Positions 36,501 through 49,200 of a stretch of DNA of 64,000 nucleotides are shown one piece after another. The DNA lies in contig NC_092562.1 in NCBI RefSeq assembly GCF_037975245.1, positions 32,058,554 through 32,122,553 on the forward strand, read 5' to 3'. The notes below the pieces were generated by a model. It worked only from the letters and a program-made list of their open reading frames with translations, was not told the DNA's origin and searched no databases. The first letter of the stretch is position 1. Each line of letters starts with the position of its first letter. This stretch comes from Apostichopus japonicus (lineage: Eukaryota > Echinodermata > Holothuroidea > Aspidochirotida > Stichopodidae). Made by a program: the position numbers and the translations under genes.

Positions 36501-38290
36501 AAGTGACAGACTTGCTCCTATTGTTGATAAAAATCCCTCTTCCACTGCGGTAATGAACGAAGTGATTCTTTTTGAAAATGAAATTAAGGAAATTGTAATG
36601 ATAGCAAGTATCCTTTTGATGAAACACATTCATATACTGAAATTTGTGGAACAGAATGCGATACATGCACCAATCAAGTTCATTTTGTAAATACGTTTTG
36701 ATGTGATTTTGTGGTTTGCTTCCTTTAATGAAAGTCACATATGTCCAACTGCCCCCTCCCTCCCCAAATGGAGCCGTTTTTCACCACCACTGCTTTTGTT
36801 GGTTTGCGGCAATTAAGTGACTTCTCAACATCTGACCTCAGACAAGCTCCTAATTATATACCACAGGTTGCTATCATCAGCCCAATGTTTTGACAAAGGC
36901 CAATAAAAAATAATAAAATTAATGCTGCCCTGAGCTTAGTAACTTTCTATTAAGCAAACCTCCAAAGAATTAACCCCGCCTCTGTTTCAAGTCCCATGAT
37001 TATGCATGGAGAAGATAATGCTTTCAAAGTGACAGTAATACAGTTGAATGAAGAATATTTTCCTCTGTCATGACAAACGAGGCTGCTTTTTCTTCAAGGC
37101 TTGGCTTTGATATAAATATATTGCAGGATGTAGGCTACTTGTAAACCACTTTTGATAATTAAGAAGTAGCTCTTTAAACAGCTGGTGATAGTTAATTCCT
37201 TGACTACGTCTAACACACTTAAGTGGCATGCACAGGGGGGGGGGGGGGGAGAACATGGCCCCATTAAATTTCATGCAGTTGGGGAAGTGGTTAAGCCAAG
37301 GGGGTGGCTATGATAGGGGGGCCAGGAGGACCTAGTGTTCCCAAAATTGTCACAGCACCTTCCACCCCCTCCCCATGAATGGATGGACCAATTATAAATA
37401 AAGAAATGGTACACAAAGAAAAGAAAATATGGAAAGGCAAGGAGACGATAAAAACTAGGAGGGAACTTTAGTTATTTAGGATAAATTTTGCAATTTATAT
37501 TACTAAAATGTCTAAACAAAATGCTATTTATAGGCGCACTTTGCGTGCACCCATTGTAGTTAGTTGCCTTATTATTACTTCCTAATTTTGGACAGCTTGA
37601 GTGGAATTATTGTTCCAAAGCACCATACATGTGACACAAGCATACAAGCATATTATACATATGGCATGGGCAAATTAATTTTTAATGTCCTTCAAGTGTA
37701 CAGGGTTCAGTATTGTTGTTCGATTATGACCTCTGGAATTTTTCGATAAGTAAAAGTAGAAGTTATAGACTCTATTTATTGGCCTATCGCAAGTTTAACT
37801 CAAACTCTTCTACGTTTTGTATTATAAGTTCCTCAAAATTGCGACTATTTTATTTCAAAAGTTCAACTTTTGTAAGTTAAGGAAATTTCGGAAATTTAAT
37901 TGGATGCGGAATGCTTTATTCAAGTATAAATATGGAATTTTATCTCGAAATTTCAACTTTTGTCACATAGTGTAATTTCGAAATGATCGGTATCTCCCCA
38001 TCTCCCCCTTGTGAGACTCCCTTCCCATACTCCCCCTACACGTACTTATTTCTATAACTATACATGCAGTACCAGTCATCACAAGCGGTAGTATTAGATA
38101 TAAAATGATGCAAGCAGTGTTAGATACGGTAATATCGTATTGATGAAAGTATTGTCGGGTCTTACATAATAAATGTGTTATCAAAACAATAATGGTAGAT
38201 TCCATAGCAGACGACGAACCTGAGACTGACCCTGGATTGAGCTGTACAGATCGTAGTCTGTTGCATGCCTAGCCTAGCCAGCTTGACTAT
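36501..38290. other. Intergenic spacer, nothing recognised
   Basis: No exon or RNA gene recognised. A 14-15-nt G run lies at about 37236-37250. Short frames on both strands lack motifs. Confidence 0.4.
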
Positions 38291-38411
38291 TGACAGAGCG
38301 CGAACAATTACAGTTTCAATGGTTCTACCTCCTCTGTACTGTAGCAAAGCCTCGTTAATCCCTCAAATGTGTATAAGTCTATCCATTCCAAGACGGCGTA
38401 GTGTGATTTAG
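38290..38411 (+). promoter_or_regulatory. Possible non-coding first exon of the MCCC2-like gene
   Basis: The coding exon of the MCCC2-like gene has an acceptor 10 bases before its ATG, so a non-coding 5' exon is needed upstream. At 38389-38411 'aagacggcgtagtgtgattt' + 'ag' is followed by a consensus donor gtaagt (38412). AAGAYGGCG is a motif often found at transcription starts of housekeeping genes. The position suits, but no transcript supports it and the left border is arbitrary. Confidence 0.3.
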
Positions 38412-39339
38412 GTAAGTTTGGTGGCTGTACAGCAAAGGGTAATTCCAGTAACACTAGGCCAATGCTAATTCAGCTATCCTAGTAATATACTAATACTGGC
38501 CTACACATTCTGTATATTTTTGTAGTATTGTCTCGCGTATATGGGGCGTTTCAAATGTACAATTTCTTTTGCCAAATCGAAATCATATACTTCAGAAGAT
38601 GCCAGGTTGCAAGCCTGTCTGGATTAAAAGTAGTTGGGTGATAACAGGCAACTGTGGAGCTGAACTTAATGTTCTACATCAAGTACCCCAAACAAATAAC
38701 ATTTATGGTTTAAGCTCTGCCTAGGCTATATCAATAACCTAAACTTTGGCCTAAATAGTACGTTGTTATTGTTAAGGTAACATTGGCCTACGCAATAATA
38801 TTTCTTTCAAGTGCGTTATGTATACTGTACATAATACAGCATATATATAAACGTGGGTAAAGATACAAAATATGAGAGAAACTTAAACTAAGCAGGTGTT
38901 TTATTGAACTGTATTGAATAACTGATACAGAAAGTAACTTAATGTATGACCCAAGATGAATCATTTCGAAGAACTAGAACAGAACCACCGAATTGAACCA
39001 GTCATTCTGTTCAATATGTATACTACACGTTACACACTAAATTGTCAAGCTAATATTAATATTTTTTCACCAGGTTATAGATGGTAGTTAGTGTGTTACT
39101 GGGCTGGATAAGTCCCTAATCAAAGGGAGGAACTTCCTGGGCTCAGAGAGTAAGAGTTAAGAAGTTGAGCAGAAGTGTTGGTCATTGAAGCGCACACACG
39201 TACTTACAGGAGCTCTTTAAATTCATTCATTCCTGGGATCGTTTTATCATAAAAATATTTTGAGATTCATTATGGTCTCAGGGATGGCAAATGCTTTTTA
39301 ATTTGATAAATTTCTAAGGTGATGCATATATAGTAGTAG

Positions 39340-39870
39340 TAGTAACAAAAAATTTACTGTAGACCTCATCTGGAGTATGTTGTGCAGGCTTCAGTGGAAC
39401 CCATATTTTGCTAAGCATAAGGAAGTACTCGAGAAGGTCCAGAGGAGGGCTACTAGGATGATTAGTTCCTTAAAGGGTGTTCCTTATGATAGGTGGTTAC
39501 GACAGTTGAATCTCACCACACTGGAGCTTAGGAGGTTACATGGTGACTTGATTCAGGTTTTCAAGATTGTGTATGGACTTGACAAGTTATCCTTCACTGA
39601 CTTTTCATGTTTGCTAATAGTAGTTGTACCAGAGGTCATTGGCTTAAACTCCAGAAGATACAAAGTAGGATTAATATTCGACATAACTTTTTTTCTAATA
39701 GGGTTGTGAATGAGTGGGACGGTTTGCCTGAGAAAGTTGTACTTGCAAGTAGTGTCAATGGGTTAAAGAATCCTTTGACAAGCAATTTAAGCATTGTAAT
39801 CGGGTATGTTTTTTGTGTCTTCAGTTTTTTTTTCACTTCCATAGGGTCCTTGATGGGGACTTGAGTGTCC
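39340..39870 (+). mobile_element. 5'-truncated CR1/L2-type LINE fragment (end of reverse transcriptase ORF)
   Basis: Frame pieces read RPHLEYVVQAS, then WNPYFAKHKEVLEKVQRRAT with LTTLELRRLHGDLIQVFKIV, then RGHWLKLQKI and FFSNRVVNEWDGLPEKVV. This is the standard order for the C-terminal part of CR1/L2/jockey-group reverse transcriptases. At least two frame changes (about 39395 and 39610-39650) show that it is a dead copy. It lies upstream of the first coding exon of the MCCC2-like gene, probably inside its first intron. Confidence 0.85.
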
Positions 39871-40244
39871 CTCCTGATCCATTTTTCTACTTAACTAAAC
39901 TAAGAAGAGTCAAAGATTAGGCTGACAATAAGAAATTGTATTAATTTATTCATTTAGTGTGTTGGTCAGTTTATTAGCTACAGAGGTTATAACCACTTGA
40001 ATGTAAAAAGTAGCTCAACAAATACAAAGATGTTTAATATACTACTAGACAAGATTGATCGATGGTTTATACGCTGGCCTATGGAATATGGTGACCTTCC
40101 GTGGCCTAGTGTTTCTTTTGCTCTTTGAAGCTTATATTATTTAAGAGTGAGACAGATTGATAGCTGGAAACATAACTATAATCACCCAAACCTGTTAGGA
40201 ATTGATGTTCATTTATTAAATTGGTATTTTTTTCCTTTTGACAG
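39871..40244. other. Sequence between LINE fragment and first coding exon
   Basis: AT-rich, nothing recognised apart from the acceptor 'tttccttttgacag' ending at 40244. Confidence 0.5.
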
Positions 40245-40254
40245 GATCTTCAAA

Positions 40255-43200
40255 ATGTCTGTTGTCAAGTTTCTTCCCATTAATGGATTAAGATCATTTT
40301 GCTGCCAAAGAAATCGTTTTCATACTGCAGCAGTTGTGTGGTCAAGTAAATCAGTGCAGAATTATCAGTTTAAAGAGCTGGACGGTGTGATAGATCCTTA
40401 CTCCTCATCAATCGTGAGGAATGATAGATATAACAGCAAGGCAGAGCAGGAAGTCAAAGAGACATTAGTCAGAGTACGTCATGGTGGCAGTAAATCAGCT
40501 CATGAGAGACACACCATGAAGAACAACAAGTTGTTTGCAAGGGACAGATTGAAAAAGCTCTTAGATCCAGGGACAGAAGAAGACTTTCTAGAAATAGCCC
40601 CATTTGCTGGACTTGGCATGGAGTATGGTGATGTTCCAGCAGCTGGCATTGTGTCAAGTAAGCATTTCATTTATTCTAACTTATTCTCCAAGATGTACCC
40701 AAATATCACAGGGGTGTGCAGGAAACCTTAGTGTACAAATTTTCAATCGAAATTATCATTAATCAAAATTGGCAAATGCAACGGATGACAATTAAATCAA
40801 TGTTCAAGGTTGAAAGAAATGATTTCAAGCATACATGTTGCTTATGTCAAACACTGCGTACTGCAAATATGATATTCTCAAAGCAGAAAAAGGCTAAGGT
40901 TAATTTCTCCTTTAAATCTTGGTCAAATTGAACTCACTTGCTCTATTCTAGTCAGATAGTTACATGAATTTTGAGCAAATTGTATGGCTAACTGGCTTTA
41001 TGGTGTATTTATCCAACAGTTATTGGTCGTATTCACAACAAATGGTGTTTGGTGGGTAACAATGATGCAACAGTGAAAGGTGGTACCAGCTTTCCCATCA
41101 CAGTAGAGAAGCAGATAAGAACTCAGGATATTGCTCTGCAGAACTGCTTGCCGGTGATCTATGGGGTGGACAGTGGAGGAGCATTCCTTCCTCTTCAGGT
41201 AGAATATCAATACCAGAATATCAATCATACATTTAAGGTTTGCTTTTGTCATACTTGTTTGGACCAAATTACTGCAATGTCAGAGTGTATAAGACTGCCC
41301 TACTCTACCCATATAAGCTTCTACTGCAATGCCATAGTGTATAAGACTATCCCTGCCCTACTATTACAATGTCTGGAGTTTACAAGACTATCCCTGCTGA
41401 AGTTGCTATTCAACTAGCTAAGAGTCAGAGTAGCTCCTAGTGTAGTTTTATTGGCTGTGACAGAGGTAGCTTGTTATGGTATAAAGTAGCTCCTAGTGTA
41501 GTTGTATTGGCTGTGACAGAGGTAGCTTGTTATGGTATAAAGTAGCTCCTAGTGTAGTTGTATTGGCTGTGACAGCTTAATTTTAAGGATAATTTGCATT
41601 TTCTTTAAAATGACCGACTGTTTGTCACTATGACCTGAAAAGTTATATTGAAAAGGACAGTAAGCAACTTTTCAATTTACTGATTGTTGGGGTTTAACTT
41701 AGTCAGTTAAAAGAAATCCATACATGACAGAAATGAATTGGTTAGATCTCACTTATTGGCAGGGAAAGTGTTTAATATTGGCCTGCATAGTTGGCAATTA
41801 TTATTGGACTATAGATAATCCCTCAAGTGGACAAAATACCTGCTTACACCAGTGCCGTAGTTCACATTACACATTTGACATGTTCTCTTTCTTCAACAGG
41901 CTTCTATCTTTCCAGATAGGAAACATGGCGGTAGAGTATTTTACAATGAAGCTATCTTATCCTCTCTAGGAATTCCACAGGTTAGTGAAATAGTGAATCC
42001 CTCTCTGATATCCTGGGCTATCACACTGTTTGTATTTGCCTGCTAGATCTGAATATTCATAATATGTGGGGTCATTGGTCAAATACTGCCTACCATCTGC
42101 TGCCCTCTAGTTTACCAAGGTCTTTCAAAATATTGGATTAAATTAGTTGAAAGTTTCCACATAATTTCCATACTGTGTGTTACTCTGCATAGGAACATGC
42201 ACAGTAAGTTCCCTACTCTTCATTCATCAAGGGTAGTGTTTGCACTGGGTATCCGGGTACCCACCCAACGCGATACTACCCGGCTCCTAAATTATGACAC
42301 GAATCCAACGCAGTGTGTGAATTTTTTTTTTTTATTGCAAACCCAATCGTTCATTTGTCTACACAAACCTTGTTATTGCCCTTACACCTTGTCCTCGCAT
42401 ACCGTAGCTTGTCCTCGCATACCGTAGCTTGTCCTCGCATACCGTAGCTTGTCCTCGCATACCGTAGCTTGTCCTCGCATACCGTAGCTTGTCCTCGCAT
42501 ACCGTAGCTTGTCCTCGCATACCGTAGCTTGTCCTCGCATACCGTAGCTTGTCCTCGCATACCGTAGCTTGTCCTCGCATACCGTAGCTTGTCCTCGCAT
42601 ACCGTAGCTTGTCCTCGCATACCGTAGCTTGTCCTCGCATACCTTAGCTTTTCCTCGCATACCGTAGCTTGTCCTCGCATACAGTAGCTTGTCCTCACAT
42701 AGCTTGTGCTCACTTATTTCCAATTATTGAAGCATAGTTTTCACCTTTTTACCTTTGTATGGTAACTCTAAGCTAGGTTAGAAGGATTGACAGTTCCAAA
42801 TTCATAGTTTCATTTCCTTTTCTGTGAAACAGATTGCAATTGTATGTGGTTCCTGTACAGCAGGTGGTGCATATGTGCCTACCATGGCAGAAGAAACAGT
42901 TATAATTGATAAAACTGGAACCATTTTCCTTGGTGGACCACCTCTAGTATTTGCTGCTACTGGTGAAAAGATCAGTTCTGAAAATCTTGGGGGAGCTACA
43001 CTCCATTGCAAGTAAGTTGACAAGCTATCTATTGTTTCATTATTAACTCATGTAGTTTACTGAGAAAAGACTTTGAAAGTGCGGAATGGGATGCAGAAGT
43101 TAGCCAAGGTGGAATGCCGCAGGAGTGTTAGCTCAGTGGTTAATGCCTCTGCCTTTCAAGCAAGATTAATGTCGTCCAGTTACAAAGTTGTTGAAAATTG

Positions 43201-46200
43201 ACATAAACATAATCATGGACATTAAATATGAATCTAATAGACTGACTTTGGACAGCTTGCAGCTTTGATAAGCCAATGATGGCTTCTTCGCGAGTTCCTG
43301 ATTGCAGGAGGTTTTAAAATACATAGATACAATACATACAGATGTTAGCCAAGGAATGGCATGCAGATGTGAGTCAGGGTTGGGTGTGGTGGGGATGTGG
43401 GTTGAGGGGGGATAGGATACAGATGTGCATCAGAGTGGGATTGGGTGAATATGTGGGTCAGGGTGGGATGGGTAAATATGTGGTTGGAGGGGCATAGGAT
43501 TCAGATGTGGGTCAGGGTGGGATGGGGTGAAGATGTGGTTAGAGAGGGGATAGGATGCAGATGTGAGTCAGGGTGGGATGGGGTGAAGATGTGGGTCAGG
43601 GTGGGATGGATTAAGATGTGGGTGGAGGGGAAAAGGATGCAGATGTGAGTCAGGGTGGGATTGGGTGAAGATGTGGGTGAAAGGGGTATAGTATGCAGAT
43701 GTGAGTCGGAGTGGGATAAGGTGAAGATGTGGGTCAGGGTGGATGGGTAAATATGTGGTTGGAGGCGCATAGGATGCAGATGTGGGTCAGGGTGGGATGG
43801 GGTGAAGATGTGGGTGAAGGGGGATAGGATACAGATGTGAGTCAGGGTAGGATCGGGTGAAGATGTGGTTGGAGGGGGGGGATAGGATGCAGATGTGGGT
43901 CAGGGTGGGGTGGGGTGTAGGTGTGGGTGAAAGGGGAAGGATGCAGATGTGGGTGAAGAAGAATAGGATGCAGATGTGAGTCAGGATGGGATGGGGTGAA
44001 GATGTGGGTCAGGATGGGATGGGTAAAGATGTGGGTGGAGGGGGGATAGGATGCAAATGTGAGTCAAGGTGGGAGGGGTTGAAGATGTGGGTGAAGGGGG
44101 ATAGGATGCAGATGTGAGTCAGGGTGGGATGGGGTGAAGATGTGGGTCAGGGTGGGATGGGTGAAGATGTAGGTGGAGGGGGTATAGGATGAGTCAGGAT
44201 GGGATGGGGTGAAGATGTGGGTGGAGGGGGATAGGATGCAGTTGTTAGTCAGGGTGGGATGGGATCCAGAAATGGTCGGAGGGGTAGGATGCAGATGTGT
44301 GCCAGGTGATCTTTGGTTCTTTAACATTTGATGTGCTTGAGATCATCTGGGTTGTATTCTGAATTTGTTTATATGTCCCACTATATCACTTTTGTATTAA
44401 ACAGTGTGCCATACCAGCACTAGTTGTTGCTGCTGCTAGTGTACAGTACAAACCAGTCCTATGTGCAGTTTCTGGCGAGTGTTCCTTCTAACACTATGTG
44501 TTGGTACTGATTAACTTTGTGTGTTATACCAAGTTGGTATGACACACTAGCAAAGACCAGCATATAGTGTTATTAGGGTACAGTAGCACAAAAAAGTGCC
44601 CAACACTTTGTGTTTTTGCTAGGGTACTGTAGTAAAAATGTTTGCTGGTACTGGCTAGTAATTACATCTCCACCAGCCTGTTTGGTATACAAAAGTTGGT
44701 TGTGCTACGAATAGTTTGCATATACGGTACAATGTGAGCTGTTGTACTCATTTCTCTGATGTTGTTACAATGTGAGTGGTTTAACTACTATGATTGCATT
44801 ATTTATTGGCATGAGTGTTTGTACTAATATATTTGGTTTTGTTGAATGTTTTACAGAGTGAGTGGTTGCACAGATTACTTCGCTAGAACTGAAGATGAAG
44901 CATGGCAGTTTGGAAGGGACATTGTATCAACCTTAGATGTGGTACCCCCTGAGGATCCAGTAGAGTGGGAAGAACCCCTCTATGACCAGGAAGAGCTGAG
45001 AATGTTGGCACCAACTCCCTATGATCAGTCATATTATTCCATCAAGAAAGTAAGCCTGTCCTAGTAGTCTGCATTTAACTCCTCCTCACTTTAAAAGGAT
45101 ATTCAAATCTATTTATTAAGTACCTTTGAATTCATTTCACTTCAATTAGTTTTTTAATAGTTTGCATTAATATGTTTTTCATATGCAAACTTACAAATTC
45201 ATTATTTTTCTTTTGTGTAGTTATATAAGTGGTAAGTATGTGAAGATACAGAAGAACATATTACAATCAATGCTGAAAATAATATTTATTACTATGCTTT
45301 CTTTCTTTGAGATTCTTGCCAGATTAGTGGATGGAAGTAAAATGCATGAGTTTAAATCCCTTTACGGACCAACTCTTATCACAGGTTTCGCACACATAAA
45401 AGGGTAAGGACAACATTCATGCTGCATTAACATGTTCCTTTCTTCTGAAATGTTGGCTGGGTGTTTGTAATATTGTTACCAATAATATGTAATATTTAGA
45501 TTAGATGTTATAATCAGTATGTTTATGTACAATGTAATAGTATTACTTAGATGTTGTGTTTCTAATGTTCATGTAATGTGTTACAGTATTAAGATGTTAT
45601 ATGTAGTATGTTGACATAATGTGTTAGTACTAACATGTTATGTTAGTAATTGCTATATTTAATAGTATTAAATGTACTAAATGTTATGTTAGTAATTGCT
45701 ATATTTAATAGTATTAAATGTACTAACATGTTATGTTAGTAATTGCTATATTTAATAGTATTAAATGTACTAACATGTTATGTTATTAATTGCTATATTT
45801 AGTAGTATATAAATGCTATGTTGAGTATGTTTATTATTATGTAACAGTATTAAGATGTTATATGTAGTATGTTGACATAATGTGTTATAGTACTAACATG
45901 TAATGTTAGTAATTGCTATATTTAGTAGTATATTGAGTATGTTTATTATTATGTGTAACAGTATTAAGATGTTATATGTAGTATGTTGATATAATGTGTT
46001 ATAGTACTAAAATGTTATGTTAGTAATTGCTATATTTAGTAGTATATAAATGCTATGTTGAGTATGTTTATTATTATGTAACAGTATTAAGATGTTATAT
46101 GTAGTATGTTGATATAATGTGTTATAGTACTAAAATGTTATGTTAGTAATTGCTATATTTAGTAGTATATAAATGCTATGTTGAGTATGTTTATTATTAT

Positions 46201-49200
46201 GTGTAACAGTATTAAGATGTTATATGTAGTATGTTGATATAATGTGTTATAGTACTAAAATGTTATGTTAGTAATTGCTATATTTAGTAGTATATAAATG
46301 CTATGTTGAGTATGTTTATTATTATGTGTAACAGTATTAAGATGTTATATGTAGTATGTTGATATAATGTGTTATAGTACTAAAATGTTATGTTAGTAAT
46401 TGCTATATTTAGTAGTATATAAATGCTATATTGAGTATGTTTATTATTATGTGTAACAGTATTAAGATGTTATATGTAGTATGTTGATATAATGTGTAAT
46501 AGTACTAAATGTAATGTTAGTAATTGCTATATTTAATAGTATATACACGCTATATTGAATATGTTTATGTCTTCCAGGTCAAGTGTCAGTATTTTGATGG
46601 TGACTATTTTACAAGAATAACTAAGGTTTAGTCACAAGTTTCAAATCATTAATATCCATGTACTATTTATTATCGACTGGGTATGTGATTTACAAATTTA
46701 CTCATATTATTTCGGCAGCCATATTGTTGGAATTCTTGCCAATGATGGGACCATTACAGCAGATGCAGCTCTCAAAGGGGCTCATTTTATCTCAATATGT
46801 CAACAACGTCACATTCCTCTGGTTTTTCTTCAAAATGTAACATCTGAGGAAGAAGTTAGTAGCCCAGAAGAAGCTGGTGAATTATTGAAAGCCAGAGCTA
46901 AACTACTGATGGCCACAGCTTCATCTACAGTACCAAAGATAACCCTAATTGTTGGGAATAGTTTTGGACCTAATAACTACATCATGGTAAGACCATCATT
47001 ATCTACTTCATAATCATATTAGCACATAAGGATGTGAAGACATTACCCTATAGAACTATATCTTGTAATATCCACTTGTACCTCTGTGATTGTCAGTTCA
47101 AGTACTTAAGTATTGCTTTTCAACTTGTTACTTGCTTGTCAACGCATTGTACAGTAAGCTTCTGCCTGGTGTTCATATTGCAGTATACAGGCTGGTGCAT
47201 CAGGTGTGCTGTGTCTAGGGATGCTTCATTGTACAGTTAGCTTCTGCCTGGTGTTCATATTGTGGTATACAAGCTGGTGCATCAGGTGTGCTGTGTCTAG
47301 GGATGCTTCATTGTACAGTTAGCTTCTGCCTGGTGTTCATATTGCAGTATACAGGCTGGTGCATCAGGTGTGCTGTGTCTAGGGATGCTTCATTGTACAG
47401 TTAGCTTCTGCCTGGTGTTCATATTGCAGTATACAGGCTGGTGCATCAGGTGTGCTGTGTCTAGGGATGCTTCATTGTACAGTTAGCTTCTGCCTGGTGT
47501 TCATATTGTGGTATACAAGCTGGTGCATCAGGTGTGCTGTGTCTAGGGATGCTTCATTGTATAGTTAGCTTCTGCCTGGTGTTCATATTGCAGTATACAG
47601 GCTGGTGCATCAGGTGTGCTGTGTCTAGGGATGCTTCATTGTACAGTTAGCTTCTGCCTGGTGTTCATATTGCAGTATACAGGCTGGTGCATCAGGTGTG
47701 CTGTGTCTAGGGATGCTTCATTGTACAGTTAGCTTCTGCCTGGTGTTCATATTGCAGTATACAGGCTGGTGCATCAGGTGTGCTGTGTCTAGGGATGCTT
47801 CATTGTACAGTTAGCTTCTGCCTGGTGTTCATATTGTGGTATACAAGCTGGTGCATCAGGTGTGCTGTGTCTAGGGATGCTTCATTGTATAGTTAGCTTC
47901 TGCCTGGTGTTCATATTGCAGTATACAGGCTGGTGCATCAGGTGTGCTGTGTCTAGGGATGCTTCATTGTACAGTTAGCTTCTGCCTGGTGTTCATATTG
48001 CAGTATACAGGCTGGTGCATCAGGTGTGCTGTGTCTAGGGATGCTTCATTGTACAGTTAGCTTCTGCCTGGTGTTCATATTGCAGTATACAGGCTGGTGC
48101 ATCAGGTGTGCTGTGTCTAGGGATGCTTCATTGTACAGTTAGCTTCTGCCTGGTGTTCATATTGTGGTATACAAGCTGGTGCATCAGGTGTGCTGTGTCT
48201 AGGGATGCTTCATTGTATAGTTAGCTTCTGCCTGGTGTTCATATTGCGGTATACAGGCTGGTGCATCAGGTGTGCTGTGTCTAGGGATGCTTCATTGTAC
48301 AGTTAGCTTCTGCCTGGTGTTCATATTGCGGTATACAGGCTGGTGCATCAGGTGTGCTGTGTCTAGGGATGCTTCATTGTACAGTTAGCTTCTGCCTGGT
48401 GTTCATATTGCAGTATACAGGCTGGTGCATCAGGTGTGCTGTGTCTAGGGATGCTTCATTGTACAGTTAGCTTCTGCCTGGTGTTCATATTGTGCTATAC
48501 AAGCTGGTGCATCAGGTGTGCTGTGTCTAGGGATGCTTCATTGTACAGTTAGCTTCTGCCTGGTGTTCATATTGTGGTATACAAGCTGGTGCATCAGGTG
48601 TGCTGTGTCTAGGGATGCTTCATTGTACAGTTAGCTTCTGCCTGGTGTTCATATTGTGGTATACAAGCTGGTGCATCAGGTGTGCTGTGTCTAGGGATGC
48701 TTCATTGTACAGTTAGCTTCTGCCTGGTGTTCATATTGCAGTATACAGGCTGGTGCATCAGGTGTGCTGTGTCTAGGGATGCTTCATTGTACAGTTAGCT
48801 TCTGCCTGGTGTTCATATTGTGGTATACAAGCTGGTGCATCAGGTGTGCTGTGTCTAGGGATGCTTCATTGTACAGTTAGCTTCTGCCTGGTGTTCATAT
48901 TGCAGTATACAGGCTGGTGCATCAGGTGTGCTGTGTCTAGGGATGCTTCATTGTACAGTTAGCTTCTGCCTGGTGTTCATATTGTGCTATACAAGCTGGT
49001 GCATCAGGTGTGATTGGTTTATTCAATGCATCAGTGATGCAGTCGTTTTCAAATTTTATCGAGAAAGTGTATTTTACGCTTGTGATATTTTTAACATTTG
49101 TTTACGTTTCGTTGGATTGGCCTATCACTATGCCTAATGTTAAGCCTAACCTACACCGTTAGAGTAGGCAGGAGCTCATCGATCTCCGTACAATACCGCG

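Noticed and set aside
36066-36629. Cys/Gly-rich repeated open frames on both strands
   Set aside because: Five 75-bp units keep all frames open; no start context, splice borders or homology.
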